DNA of 62,436 nucleotides from an uncultured Eubacteriales bacterium (GTDB lineage Bacteria; Bacillota; Clostridia; Oscillospirales; Oscillospiraceae). The stretch lies in assembly GCA_900313925.1 (NCBI GenBank), contig OMTF01000033.1, forward strand, positions 1 to 62,436. The letters run 5' to 3'. Position 1 is the first letter of the stretch. Every line of letters starts with the position of its first letter. Both the position numbers and the translations under genes were made by a program. Of the stretch, positions 8,260 through 17,305 are shown one piece after another. Under the pieces are notes generated by a model, which saw only the letters and a program-made list of their open reading frames with translations, had not been told where the DNA came from and did no database searches.

Positions 8260-9255
8260 TCAGATATACTCTCCGTTTTCCGCCCGGACCCGCACTTCTC
8301 CGCTGCGCAGACGGGCAATCTCTCCTGTATCAAGGAAACGGACCTGCAGACTGAAGTCATCCATGATCGCCAGCGCTACGGCAGGCCGCCGTTCTCCCTC
8401 TTTCTCCACCAGGATGTTTCTTCCCAGCGTTACGCAGGCTGCACGGTATTCCTGCAGATAGCTCTCCGGGCAATTCGGCCAGTCCTGTCGCATACGATCC
8501 AATTCCTGAATCATTGCTGCCGCCAGTCTGGCCCGGCATACGCTCTGGCCGGTTTCCAGCCGCAGCGATGACGCCTTACTTCGGATCTCCTCCGGAAAAC
8601 CTTCCCTTCCCTCATTGGCGTTGACACCGATTCCGATCACAACGCTGCTGGTACGGCCGCTTTCCGCTTCCATTACCGCTTCAGTCAGAATCCCGCATAT
8701 TTTCTTATTGTTTACCAGCAGGTCGTTGACCCACTTAATTGTACAGGCTGCACCGCAGGAAGCTGTGATCGCCCGGCTGACTGCGACGGCTGTCCAAGCC
8801 GTAAGTTCCGGAATTCGGTCCACCGGCGCTTCGGTCCGAAAGAGAATTGAAAGGTATATTCCAACATCCTTCGGGGAAATAAATGTGCGGCCCATGCGGC
8901 CTTTGCCGCGGGTCTGCTGGTTTGAAACTGCGACCGTGCCGTCTGCCGGATTTTCCGAAAGCCGGCGCTTGAGCTCTTCATTGGTTGAGTCAATGGAATC
9001 ATAGCAGTATACGCTCTGCATGCGAGGCTCTCCCAGATACCAGAGAAGTTCCCGGGAGTTTAGAAAATCCGTGTCCTCGAGCAGTCGGTAGCCGCGGTTT
9101 GTCGCAGAAAGAATATGAAAGCCCTCCTGCCGCAGCCGCTGCACGCAGTTGTTCACGCCGCTTCGGCTCAAGCCAAGTTCCTGGCTGACTTTTTCACCGG
9201 AGAGATAGCCCGATGCCCCTCTGAGGATCCGATACACCATGTCTGTTGTTGTCAT
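8260..9255 (-). CDS. birA: Bifunctional biotin-protein ligase / biotin operon repressor
   Basis: About 331 residues in the two-domain BirA layout. An N-terminal winged helix (about 1-60, SGEKVSQELGLSRSGVNNCVQRLRQEGF) precedes the catalytic domain with the biotinyl-AMP loop KGRMGRTFISP (canonical GRGRxGRxW) and IKWVNDLLVNNKKICGILTE. A small C-terminal SH3-like domain follows. The enzyme activates biotin and attaches it to carboxylase or decarboxylase subunits; with the DNA-binding domain it can also repress biotin genes. I chose the ATG at 9255 because GGAGGCGGC precedes it; the ATG at 9276 has no such site. Confidence 0.93.
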   Translation of the reverse strand: MTTTDMVYRILRGASGYLSGEKVSQELGLSRSGVNNCVQRLRQEGFHILSATNRGYRLLEDTDFLNSRELLWYLGEPRMQSVYCYDSIDSTNEELKRRLSENPADGTVAVSNQQTRGKGRMGRTFISPKDVGIYLSILFRTEAPVDRIPELTAWTAVAVSRAITASCGAACTIKWVNDLLVNNKKICGILTEAVMEAESGRTSSVVIGIGVNANEGREGFPEEIRSKASSLRLETGQSVCRARLAAAMIQELDRMRQDWPNCPESYLQEYRAACVTLGRNILVEKEGERRPAVALAIMDDFSLQVRFLDTGEIARLRSGEVRVRAENGEYI

Positions 9256-9426
9256 ACTGCCGCCTCCGGAACTCATTTACGGCGGTATTATATCACGAAT
9301 CGAAGGAAAGAATTCCAGTAAATTTTCAATAGTCTTCGCCTGCCGCTGCGCAGCTTTTCGATACAAACCGGCGAAAGACAGCTTTCGCTGCCTTTCGAGC
9401 ATAATATTTTCCCTGTACCGTCTCAG

Positions 9427-11544
9427 CTACTCATATACGTTGCGCGCGCTTTCGTCGGAAATAAGAGACGGCCCGCCTAGGGCGATGGCTCGATCCACGC
9501 CAAGCGCCTGTGCCGCATCTTTCGGAGCAGTCTGCGTAACCGCCTCATCGGTCATAAGAAGGATCGGGGCTTTGCAGGCATAGGCAAGCGGTCCGCCGCA
9601 AAGTCCGTCCGTAAAATTAAGACCGTAAGCCAGCACCGCTGTGCTGCAGGGATTCGAAAAATAGTGCTTTGCTGTAACTGAAGCCGTTTCATAACGATCC
9701 CGTCCGCTGACTCTTTCTACCGGTCCGTAGGGCTTCAGATCTTTTTCTACAGTGCTTGATACCGCGCCGGTACCGCCAAGAATTGTGAAGCTCAAAGCTT
9801 TCTCTTGCCAGGTATGCAGAAACTCCTTCTGCTCTTCCGTCAGTTCCTGCGGAACGAGAAGGATCGGGCATCCCGTAGCGGAAGCTGCAAGTGCGTCCGC
9901 ATAGTTTGTACCGCTGCAGACAAGGATTTCGCTTCCTTCCGGAAGTCCGGCCTCTTGCAGAATTTCAAGGCAGGTGCCGTAGCGGTTCTGTCCGTACAGG
10001 CGCCGGCAGTTATAACCCTGCAGAGCATCGTCCACATCTGTCGGAACTACTTGCGGTCCTCCAAGGATATATACCGTAGCATTTTGTGTGCTGTTATTCC
10101 GAACATACGACGCTACATTCTCCACGGTTCCAGAACTCACTATAAGAAGAGGCGCCTGCTTCTGTATGGCAAGGTAGGCTCCAGCCAGCGCATCCGGAAA
10201 GTCGCTGCCGCTGGCAATGACAAAGGTATCAAAAGTGCTTCTGCAGAGAGTGCTCTTCAGCGCATCCGCAATTTCCATCGACGTGCCGTAGCGGTCATCT
10301 CCGTAAATCCGCTGCAGGGCAACTCTGGGGATGAGCCTCGCTTCCCGGAATCCGCATTCCGTGCAGGTTCTGTATCGGCTGCCCGGCTCTGCTGCCGTTG
10401 CCTCCTTCTCCACCGTCCACGCACCGAACGTGTGGCTGTGTGCGGAAGCAATGAATTGAAAGCTTACATCCAGCTGCGACGGGCTTACCTGATGCTTTAG
10501 GCTTATGGCCTTTTCTTTTCCGTTTATGAGAAAGACAATCTCGGAATAGGGGGCAAATGCATATCCCGCATTCGGATTTAGCGATACGGAAAGCCGGTAC
10601 CGCTCCCCCTCCTCAAATGTGTCACTTGCCACAATCGGAGTGATTGTGCCTTCTCTTTCCGCTGCCCATCCGGTATCGCTGTAAATGTCATAAACATGAA
10701 CGGAAATCGGCGAACTTAGAGAAGCCGTCGGTTTTGCAGGGTTCTTTCCTGCCGTCGGCTCCTTTACGTTAAAGTCTACGGATTGAATGATATGGTCGGC
10801 ATCGCAGACTGTAACAATGATATAGGCATTCTCATCGACACTGTTTACCTGATACTGATACATGAACCCGCCGTTCCATTCTTCAAAGGTCACGATTCCG
10901 GTTTCCGTATCGAGAGTTCCGTTGGACAGCCGCTGAATCCTTTCCGTGTTCAGGCTCGGATCATAGTCTTTCAGATTCACCGTGACTGGCACCTGCGGAT
11001 CTGTTTTGGGCGGAACCGGAACAGTTACGACCTGCTCGCAGTTTTCTGACGTCTCTATTTCCTCTGTATCTGTTTTCAGGTTCAGACAGGCAAGGCAGTT
11101 ATTCGTGCAGGAGATGTACGTAAGTTTCGTATTCCCGCTGAGATCCAGGCTCGTGAGTCGGTTATCCGCGCAGTTTAATGTCTGGAGATCCGTATTTTCG
11201 CTTAAGTCCAGGCTTGTGAGCAGGTTTTCGGAGCAGTTAAGCCGCACAAGAGCTGTGAAATATTCGATTCCCTGCAGGCTTTCAATCGCTTTCCCGCTCA
11301 GGGGAAGGGCCTTCACGCTCTGCCGTTCCGTGTCCGACAGCATCCCATCGGAATCCGCATCGCAGTTTTCCTCCACATACTGACGAAACGCATCATCCGG
11401 GAACGTCGTTTCATCGATCGCAACGTCTTCCTCCGCGCAGATTCGCAGCATTCCTCCCGGAATGACCTGCAGAACCGTCAAGGCCATCAGGACGGAAAGC
11501 GCCAGAGCCAAAATTCTATTAAGAATACTGCTTTCAAGTTTCAC
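9427..11544 (-). CDS. Secreted leucine-rich-repeat protein with three CWB2 repeats
   Basis: A 705-residue surface protein. A signal peptide (about 1-36) is followed by an EF-hand-like segment (NCDADSDGMLS), then short leucine-rich repeats (about 85-170, LTSLDLSENTDLQTLNC and similar). A middle region of extracellular beta domains follows, then three tandem cell-wall-binding type 2 repeats (about 415-705; RIYGDDRYGTS, RLYGQNRYGTC, RVSGRDRYETA). CWB2 repeats hold proteins non-covalently to anionic wall polymers in Clostridia. Translation starts at GTG 11544 after GAGGAAG. Its C-terminal part matches the architecture of the CWB2 protein at 44964-47570. Ligand unknown. Confidence 0.88.
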   Translation of the reverse strand: MKLESSILNRILALALSVLMALTVLQVIPGGMLRICAEEDVAIDETTFPDDAFRQYVEENCDADSDGMLSDTERQSVKALPLSGKAIESLQGIEYFTALVRLNCSENLLTSLDLSENTDLQTLNCADNRLTSLDLSGNTKLTYISCTNNCLACLNLKTDTEEIETSENCEQVVTVPVPPKTDPQVPVTVNLKDYDPSLNTERIQRLSNGTLDTETGIVTFEEWNGGFMYQYQVNSVDENAYIIVTVCDADHIIQSVDFNVKEPTAGKNPAKPTASLSSPISVHVYDIYSDTGWAAEREGTITPIVASDTFEEGERYRLSVSLNPNAGYAFAPYSEIVFLINGKEKAISLKHQVSPSQLDVSFQFIASAHSHTFGAWTVEKEATAAEPGSRYRTCTECGFREARLIPRVALQRIYGDDRYGTSMEIADALKSTLCRSTFDTFVIASGSDFPDALAGAYLAIQKQAPLLIVSSGTVENVASYVRNNSTQNATVYILGGPQVVPTDVDDALQGYNCRRLYGQNRYGTCLEILQEAGLPEGSEILVCSGTNYADALAASATGCPILLVPQELTEEQKEFLHTWQEKALSFTILGGTGAVSSTVEKDLKPYGPVERVSGRDRYETASVTAKHYFSNPCSTAVLAYGLNFTDGLCGGPLAYACKAPILLMTDEAVTQTAPKDAAQALGVDRAIALGGPSLISDESARNVYE

Positions 11545-11711
11545 TGTTTATCTTCCTCATTTGCTGATAGAGTTTTTTGTCCTTTACAAAATAATGCATA
11601 TATGTTTAAAAGGCAACCTGAACATCCAGTTTGCAGAGACCGATAAATCCTGCAGCCCAGCAGGCCTTGATAGCCGCTTCCTTCCAGCCGGCTCTTCCTT
11701 CGCCGCCGGAG

Positions 11712-11739
11712 AAAAAGAAGGCGGCACGCAGCCGCCTTC
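11712..11739 (-). terminator. Terminator of the thiamin salvage operon
   Basis: Read on the minus strand, GAAGGCGGC pairs with GCCGCCTTC around TGCGT, followed by a TTTTTC tract. It lies about 30 bases after the last gene of the operon. Confidence 0.88.
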
Positions 11740-11766
11740 TTCAAAATAATATGGTTTTCCTAATGT

Positions 11767-12540
11767 TTACAGCTCGTTTCGATAGAATGCGTATTTCCGT
11801 TCGGGAATCTTCAGGAGCTCAAAGCCCAGCAGTGCCGCAAGGCAGAGAATCAGGACAGGAGCAAATACGCCCGGACCGTCCATACGGCTTACCATACGCT
11901 TGCTGAAATACCCAAGCCCCCGCGTAGCCCCCAGCCACTCGGCGACCGCCGCGTCGATAACCGCCCAGGGAAACGTCATTTTGAGGCTTGTGAGAAACAG
12001 GGGAAATGCGGAAGGAATTTTCAGCTTGAAGAGAATCTCCTTTTTTCCCGCGCCGCAGGCTGTCAGCAATTCCTTCTTTTCGGGATCGGCATCCCGCAGC
12101 CCGTCATAGGTATTGAGTGCGATCGCGAAGAAGGTGCTGAGGACCACCGCCAGCAGGCGCGCCCCCAGCGTGTACCCGAACCAAAGGACGAAAAGCGGAG
12201 AGATGCACATCACCGGAACCGTCTGCGTAACCGTCATGACGGGGTACAGCATTGCCTCCGCTTTCGGACTTGCGTCCATAAGCACAGCCAGAAGAATTCC
12301 CAGGAGAATCGCGAGACCCCAGCCGCTGAAGACCGCCTCCAGCGTATAGGGAAGATGGTGCAGCAGCAGTGTGTCCCGCAGTTCCCACGTCCGCTGCAGC
12401 ACAGCCCAGGGACTTGGAAAAATGTGGGGAATATTCACTGCCATGGCTGCGATCTGCCAGAGCGCAAGCAGTGCCAGAGCCAGCAGGACCGCCGGCCCGT
12501 GCCGCCTCCCCCAGGATTCCTTTTTTCCGTTCTTTTGCAT
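11767..12540 (-). CDS. ABC transporter permease, ThiX/SsuC type (second copy)
   Basis: A 257-residue inner-membrane permease with about six segments. It carries the binding-protein-dependent transport signature (about 165-185, LTACGAGKKEILFKLKIPSAFP), matching the EAA motif that contacts the ATPase. It is a paralogue of the permease at 13705-14460: both share HLPYTLEAVFSGW/HLPATLEVILIGG, a VMTVTQTVPVMCISPLFVLWFGY-like stretch and PWAVIDAAVAEWLGA. It is the last gene of the TPP-controlled operon, 36 bases after the lipoprotein. Standard ThiXYZ systems have one permease, so the two may form a heterodimer, or one may serve another precursor. Confidence 0.88.
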   Translation of the reverse strand: MQKNGKKESWGRRHGPAVLLALALLALWQIAAMAVNIPHIFPSPWAVLQRTWELRDTLLLHHLPYTLEAVFSGWGLAILLGILLAVLMDASPKAEAMLYPVMTVTQTVPVMCISPLFVLWFGYTLGARLLAVVLSTFFAIALNTYDGLRDADPEKKELLTACGAGKKEILFKLKIPSAFPLFLTSLKMTFPWAVIDAAVAEWLGATRGLGYFSKRMVSRMDGPGVFAPVLILCLAALLGFELLKIPERKYAFYRNEL

Positions 12541-12576
12541 GAATCTTCCGACTCCCCTGCCTATGCGCCGTCCGGA

Positions 12577-13638
12577 CTAGCCAAGGGTCGGACTTGTTTC
12601 CACATCCGCCGGAGTCACAGATTTTGCTATGAGCTTGTTTTCCAGCATCCAGTCGATGAGTGTCTGCCAGGTTTCCTCCTTCATGGTAAGGAATGGGCCA
12701 TTTTCCGTCTCCATAAGCGGCAGCAGCGTTTCATAGCTCTGCTTCTGCTGTTCCTCGTCCAGAGGATTGTCTTCGGAATTCATCTCATTCATGATAATTT
12801 CCATGGCTTTTTCTTCATCCGCCTTCATATAGGCAAACCCCTTATTGCAGGCCCGCAGGAATGCCTCGTAAACCGCCGGATTTTCCGCATACGCATCGCT
12901 GTTTGCGACAAAGATCATTCCGTAGTAGCTCGGCATCCCGTAATCCTGCAGGCTCCAGACATCGATATCGTAGCCGGCAAGCCGCATTGTAACGACTTCG
13001 TCGTTGATGAACATGCCGCTTGCGATGTCGACGCTGCCGGTTGTCAGGCTCGTCACAAGATCGAAGCCTACGTTGACCATCTCATAATCGCTGTCGGCAA
13101 GGCCGGCGCTGCGTGCCACCGTACGCACGGCCGCTTCGGAAATGGCAATGCCGTCGTACGCGACCTTCTTCCCGCGCAGCGTGCTCATGTCCGCTGTAAT
13201 GCCGGAGGAGTGCATGCTCACAAGCCGATCCAGCGGCTCCTGGCTGACCGCACCGATTGCACGGACCGGCATGTCTTCGTCCGCAACCGCCTGCAGCAGG
13301 TCGATGGGATAGGAAATGCCCAGTTCCGCTCTGCCGGATGCAACAAAGTTCAGGGCGTCTACGCTGTCAGCCGGGCTGATAAGATTGACCTTGAGTCCCT
13401 CCTCGGCGAAGTATCCCTGATCCTGAGCGGCATAAAGGAAGGTATGCACCGCATTGGGGTACCAATCGAGTACGACATCCAGTTCGGTAAGGCTGCCGGC
13501 GTCTTCCGTCGGCGCGGTGCTCGAGTTTGCACTGTCCCCGGTGCTGCTGCCGCAGGCCTCAAGGCCAAGCAGCATTGCGAGCGCGAGAGCCGTGCAGAGA
13601 ATTTCTTTTACGGTGCTCATTTTCTTCATCTTCTTCAT
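12577..13638 (-). CDS. thiY: Thiamin-precursor-binding lipoprotein, ThiY/NMT1 family
   Basis: A 353-residue periplasmic-type binding protein exported as a lipoprotein. The signal ends at LLGLEACGSS, where the Cys would be lipidated. The mature part begins LTELDVVLDWYPNAVHTFLYAAQDQGYFAEEGL, diagnostic of the THI5/NMT1-like family; the WYPN stretch and the AELGISYP segment line the pyrimidine pocket in relatives. ThiY proteins bind formylaminopyrimidine or hydroxymethylpyrimidine. Placement between two permeases in a TPP-riboswitch operon with tenA and thiD supports this role. A strong ribosome site (AAGGAGGAAAA) precedes the ATG. Exact ligand not determined. Confidence 0.88.
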   Translation of the reverse strand: MKKMKKMSTVKEILCTALALAMLLGLEACGSSTGDSANSSTAPTEDAGSLTELDVVLDWYPNAVHTFLYAAQDQGYFAEEGLKVNLISPADSVDALNFVASGRAELGISYPIDLLQAVADEDMPVRAIGAVSQEPLDRLVSMHSSGITADMSTLRGKKVAYDGIAISEAAVRTVARSAGLADSDYEMVNVGFDLVTSLTTGSVDIASGMFINDEVVTMRLAGYDIDVWSLQDYGMPSYYGMIFVANSDAYAENPAVYEAFLRACNKGFAYMKADEEKAMEIIMNEMNSEDNPLDEEQQKQSYETLLPLMETENGPFLTMKEETWQTLIDWMLENKLIAKSVTPADVETSPTLG

Positions 13639-13704
13639 TTTTTCCTCCTTCTCTTCCTCCCGGAAGAATTCGAAACTGTATCTTGCAGCGCACCGGGCAA
13701 TCCG

Positions 13705-14460
13705 TCAGGCCGGATCGCGTCTCCAGTGCAGACACTTTTTTTCAGCAAGTCCAAGAACCCCGTTGAGAAGCAGGGCAAGAACCGTCAGAACCAGAAGCGG
13801 AGCCAGAAGCCCGGCCGCATCCAGATCCATCATCCGAGCCCGACTGAATGTGCCCAGGCCGCTGGGTGCTCCCAGCCATTCGGAAACTGCCGCTCCGATA
13901 ACCGCCCAGGGAACCGTAACCTTCAGAGCAGAGAAAAAATACGGCATGGCGCTGGGCAGCCGCAGTTTCCAGAACTGCTGCGTGCGGCTCGCGCCGAAGG
14001 TCGCCAGAAGTTCCGTACGGTCCGCCCGTGTGGACTGCAGTCCATCATACAGATTGACCGTCACCGTAAAAAAGTTAATCAGGATCACAACGAGAATCCG
14101 CATGCGCACCGAGTATCCGAGCCAAAGAACAAATATCGGCGCTAAACACATTGTAGGAATCGTCTGCGATACGGTCAGAATCGGATACAGGGCCCGTTCC
14201 ACTCTCGGATCGACATCCATGAAAACTGCAAAAAGCGCTCCAATCAGCACGCTGAGAACGCCGCCGATGAGGATCACTTCCAGCGTTGCTGGAAGATGAA
14301 CCGTAAAGATTTCCACCCGAAACTCCCAGAGTGCGCATAGAACATCCCACGGTCCCGGCAGAATATATTTTTTTCCAATCAGAAGCGCCAGTCCTTCCCA
14401 TAGCGCCAGAAGAAAGATTCCGAATCCGATGCCCCACGCCCGACGCGATTTCCGGCTCAT
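13705..14460 (-). CDS. thiX: ABC transporter permease, ThiX/SsuC type
   Basis: A 251-residue permease with about six membrane segments and the EAA loop LLATFGASRTQQFWKLRLPSAMP (about 160-182). The start overlaps the stop of the ATPase gene by four bases (ATGA), a sign of translational coupling. With the ATPase and the lipoprotein it forms a ThiXYZ-type importer for a thiamin pyrimidine precursor. Its paralogue is encoded two genes downstream. Confidence 0.9.
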   Translation of the reverse strand: MSRKSRRAWGIGFGIFLLALWEGLALLIGKKYILPGPWDVLCALWEFRVEIFTVHLPATLEVILIGGVLSVLIGALFAVFMDVDPRVERALYPILTVSQTIPTMCLAPIFVLWLGYSVRMRILVVILINFFTVTVNLYDGLQSTRADRTELLATFGASRTQQFWKLRLPSAMPYFFSALKVTVPWAVIGAAVSEWLGAPSGLGTFSRARMMDLDAAGLLAPLLVLTVLALLLNGVLGLAEKKCLHWRRDPA

Positions 14461-15230
14461 GGCTTTGCCTCCTGCCGCAGCAGATCCAGAAGACGGTTCT
14501 TGAGATTCTGCATTTCCGGCTGGCGGAGCATTTCCCGGGAGCGCTCCCGTGGAAGCGGGACCGTCACGCTTTTCATTTCCGTGACCGGTCTGCCGGTCAG
14601 TACCAGTATGCGCTGGGAAAGAAACAGGGCTTCCTCGACATCATGAGTAATGAACAGAATTGTCCGGTCCATCTGCAGCCACTGATCGTAAAGCCACTCC
14701 TGCATGGAGACCCTTGTAATGGAGTCCAGCGCACTGAACGGCTCGTCCAGCAGAAGAAGGCCGGCGCCCGTGGCGAGGGTCCTTGCAAAGGCCGCTCGCT
14801 GGCGCATGCCGCCGGACAGTTCCCGGGGATACTTTCCCCAGCAGTCGGAGAGTCCGACCCGCTGCAGAAGTTCCCGGGCTGTTTCCTGCCTCCGGTCCTT
14901 GGGAATTTTCCTGATTTCCAGCGGCAGCATTATGTTCGCCTCAACCGTGCGCCAGGGAAACAGCAGATCCCGCTGCGGCATGTAGCCGCATTCCTCCCGA
15001 CTTTCCCGTACATCTTTACCGTTAACCCGGATCACGCCCGCTCCGGGCGTAAGGAAGCGGTTAATAAGACGGAAAATGGTGGTTTTTCCGCTTCCTGACG
15101 GCCCAATAAGCGCCGTAAACGCACCCTTTTCCACGGAAAACGACAGGTCGCGGAACATGGCGTAGTCATCGGTATCATATTGGAAGCTGACCTTTTCAAA
15201 GGAAAGGGCCGGTTCCTTCGTTTCTTCCAC
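14457..15230 (-). CDS. thiZ: ABC transporter ATP-binding protein, ThiZ type
   Basis: A 257-residue nucleotide-binding subunit. It has Walker A GPSGSGKTT (about 42-50), the Q-loop (MPQRDLLFPW), the signature LSGGMRQRAAFARTL, Walker B LLLLDEPFSALD and the switch His in FITHDVEEAL. This is the SsuB/TauB/ThiZ subclass that partners SsuC-like permeases. The GTG start lies just past the tenA stop, after GAGGG. It powers import of the thiamin precursor, as inferred from operon context. Confidence 0.92.
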   Translation of the reverse strand: MEETKEPALSFEKVSFQYDTDDYAMFRDLSFSVEKGAFTALIGPSGSGKTTIFRLINRFLTPGAGVIRVNGKDVRESREECGYMPQRDLLFPWRTVEANIMLPLEIRKIPKDRRQETARELLQRVGLSDCWGKYPRELSGGMRQRAAFARTLATGAGLLLLDEPFSALDSITRVSMQEWLYDQWLQMDRTILFITHDVEEALFLSQRILVLTGRPVTEMKSVTVPLPRERSREMLRQPEMQNLKNRLLDLLRQEAKP

Positions 15231-15233
15231 GGT

Positions 15234-15896
15234 TCAAGCCCTCATTTCCCAGCCCATATCCCAGAAAGAGCCCTCGTAGCGCGTGCAGCGCACAAAAATA
15301 TCCTGCAGCTTTGCCATTCGCACCGCGGAAAGCCCTTCACAGAGCCGATCCGTCAGGCGCTCCAGCATCCTGTTTTCCTCTGCATACTCCGGGCTTGCAT
15401 AGCCGCGTACCCATTCGCCGTAAAACGGATGATCCCGGCAGGCGGCGTTCCGTTCCACCATTGCGGCAGCAATATACTCATAGCTCACCGCGCAGGAGAG
15501 AATCGAGGCGGCGATTTCCGCCGGTCCTCCCTCATACGCTTCCCGAAGCATATAGGAGGTATAGGAAAGGCAGTCCTGCGCCGGCGGAGTCCGCAGCGCC
15601 TTTTCCTCTGGTATTCCAAGACGCTTCATATAGCCTCTGTGGATCGCCATCTCTCCGTCCGTTATCTGATTTACGTAGCGTCCGAAAATCCGGGCTGTCT
15701 CCAGATCCTCTGCTTTCGCCGTGCCCAGGGCAAAGACCCGGGCGTAGTCCATCAGGTAAAGATAGTCCTGGATCATGTAATACTGAAATTTTTCCTGCGG
15801 GAGGGTTCCCTCCGTGATGCCCGCAACAAACGGGTGCCGGAGAAAGGACTCCCAAAGTTCTTTTCCGGAATCAATCAGAAACTCACTTGCTCGCAT
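15234..15896 (-). CDS. tenA: TenA thiaminase II / aminopyrimidine aminohydrolase
   Basis: A 220-residue all-helical TenA protein. It hydrolyses aminomethylpyrimidine breakdown products of thiamin to HMP for salvage. The catalytic Cys lies in the helix AASILSCAVSYEYIAAAM, and the C-terminal SFWDMGWEM carries the family's closing motif; YMIQDYLYLMDYARV is the N-terminal active-site helix. I chose the ATG at 15896 after GAGGAGG; an ATG 18 bases upstream lacks this spacing. The start overlaps the end of thiD, so translation is coupled. It lies in the TPP-riboswitch operon. Confidence 0.93.
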   Translation of the reverse strand: MRASEFLIDSGKELWESFLRHPFVAGITEGTLPQEKFQYYMIQDYLYLMDYARVFALGTAKAEDLETARIFGRYVNQITDGEMAIHRGYMKRLGIPEEKALRTPPAQDCLSYTSYMLREAYEGGPAEIAASILSCAVSYEYIAAAMVERNAACRDHPFYGEWVRGYASPEYAEENRMLERLTDRLCEGLSAVRMAKLQDIFVRCTRYEGSFWDMGWEMRA

Positions 15897-16704
15897 CGTC
15901 AGCCTCCTCGGCAAAGACGCCTGTCAGGCAGAAAGCGTGATTCATAGGGCCGCTGCCCTTCCCCAGATCCAGCATGGCTCCCAAAGCTCCGGAGATATAC
16001 TCCTTCGCCCGCCGAACGGAAATTTCCATAGCGAACCCTTTGGCAAGATTTGCCGCGATCGCGGAAGACAGGGTGCATCCGGTGCCGTGCGTATTGGGGT
16101 TCGGGATCCGCTTCCCTTCGAACCAGCGCAGGGAGCCGTCCTCCCGGCACAGGAGATCGTTTGCGTCGTTAAGGCTGTGACCTCCCTTGCAGAGCACGGC
16201 GCAGCCGTAGCGGTCGTGGATCGTCTTTGCCGCGATTTCCATATCCTTTGCGGACCGCACCGGCATTTCCGCCAGTACTTCGGTCTCCGGAACGTTCGGC
16301 GTCAGGATGGATGCCAGAGGAAGAAGCTTCGATTTCAGTGTGTCGATCGCATCGTCGCTGATGAGCTTTGCGCCGCTTGTGGCGACCATAACCGGATCCA
16401 CAACGATATTTACAGCCTTGTACTGCTGCAGTTTTCCTGCAATTGTTTCAATGAGGCTGCTTGCGGAAACCATGCCGATCTTCACGGCATCGGGGGGAAT
16501 ATCCGTAAAAACTTCATCCAGCTGTTCTGCCAGAAATTCGGGCGGGACATTCATGATTCCGCTCACGCCGGTAGTGTTCTGCGCCGTCAGCGCCGTGATG
16601 GCACTCATGGCGAAAACCCCATTCATGGTCATCGTCTTGATGTCTGCTTGGATGCCGGCACCGCCGCTGGAGTCACTTCCAGCAATGGTCAATGCTGTTT
16701 TCAT
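15883..16704 (-). CDS. thiD: HMP/HMP-phosphate kinase
   Basis: A 273-residue ribokinase-fold enzyme that phosphorylates hydroxymethylpyrimidine twice to HMP-PP. The N-terminus ALTIAGSDSSGGAGIQADIKT is the family signature, and NTHGTGCTLSSAIAANLAKG (near residues 208-227) holds the anion hole and catalytic Cys region. It is the first gene after the TPP riboswitch and therefore directly exposed to its control. Its product is condensed with thiazole phosphate by ThiE, encoded 20 kb away at 37434. Confidence 0.95.
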   Translation of the reverse strand: MKTALTIAGSDSSGGAGIQADIKTMTMNGVFAMSAITALTAQNTTGVSGIMNVPPEFLAEQLDEVFTDIPPDAVKIGMVSASSLIETIAGKLQQYKAVNIVVDPVMVATSGAKLISDDAIDTLKSKLLPLASILTPNVPETEVLAEMPVRSAKDMEIAAKTIHDRYGCAVLCKGGHSLNDANDLLCREDGSLRWFEGKRIPNPNTHGTGCTLSSAIAANLAKGFAMEISVRRAKEYISGALGAMLDLGKGSGPMNHAFCLTGVFAEEADDASK

Positions 16705-16750
16705 TATGTTCTCCCTTCGCAGTCTCCGCTGCTGATCCGGCCTTCGATAG

Positions 16751-16779
16751 AAAAAGGCGCAGGCCCGTAGGTCTGCGCC
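16751..16779 (-). terminator. Riboswitch expression-platform terminator
   Basis: On the minus strand GGCGCAGACC and GGCCTGCGCC form a GC-rich hairpin followed by TTTTT, between the TPP aptamer and thiD. Ligand binding should favour this terminator and switch the operon off. Confidence 0.85.
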
Positions 16780-16799
16780 GGCTCGTTATGCAAATCCGT

Positions 16800-16890
16800 T
16801 TTTCCCTACGTTGGCATTATCCAAATCAGGTCTTGGGTAACGGCCGTGCAGCCGATTCTCAGCCCATTACGATGAGCTCCCCTGGTTTCC
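16800..16890 (-). ncRNA. TPP riboswitch aptamer (THI element)
   Basis: Read on the minus strand, the conserved GGGCTGAGA block is at about 16865-16857, and ACCTGATTTGGATAATGCC followed by AACGTAGGGA spans about 16829-16802. These are the two sensor arms of the thiamin pyrophosphate aptamer. The leader starts at a consensus promoter and ends in a terminator before thiD, giving TPP-repressed transcription of the salvage operon. Confidence 0.95.
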
Positions 16891-16932
16891 TATTTTTTTC
16901 ATGGTGCTTTGCACTGCATCAAATTCACGTAA

Positions 16933-16961
16933 AGTATAGAGCCGCAGGCCGCCTTTGTCAA
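16933..16961 (-). promoter_or_regulatory. Sigma-A promoter of the thiamin salvage operon
   Basis: On the minus strand, TTGACA (16961-16956) and TATACT (16938-16933) are separated by exactly 17 bases. Transcription would start near 16926 and read straight into the TPP aptamer. Confidence 0.88.
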
Positions 16962-17305
16962 TGGCAGGGCTGCAAACGGCCGTCTTCGGGGGCGTTCCCC
17001 CCTACTGCGGAATTTCTTTCTCTGCCCCGCTTACGTCCCTGTCGCAGCGGCGGAAGATTCGCACGGCAGCTTATCCGCTTTCTTTTCAATTGCCGGGTCT
17101 GCCCGATTGCTTTTTTGTATGTCCCCGATCGTACCGGTTCCGTGTCTCCGGCACCGCAGCGCTTTCAGGAACTTCTCTCCGGTGCCGCTCCAGTGCACGT
17201 CAGAATCACCGCGGTCCGGGCTGCCGTACCAATTTCCAAAGTGTCTCCTATGCGGAAATGAGGAGATCTATCTTTTCCTCTCTTCCGTATGCGTCTTTTT
17301 CCGTT
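16962..17305. other. Spacer between the thiM paralogue and the riboswitch promoter
   Basis: About 345 GC-rich bases after the stop of the thiM paralogue. Long open frames on the plus strand here are antisense artefacts of GC-rich coding sequence. A small GC hairpin (GGGGG-AACG-CCCCC) without a T tract is visible. No gene recognised. Confidence 0.4.

Noticed and set aside
12355-14145. Plus-strand open frame of 596 codons across the thiamin ABC genes
   Set aside because: Antisense to permease and binding-protein genes with intact motifs; no start signal.
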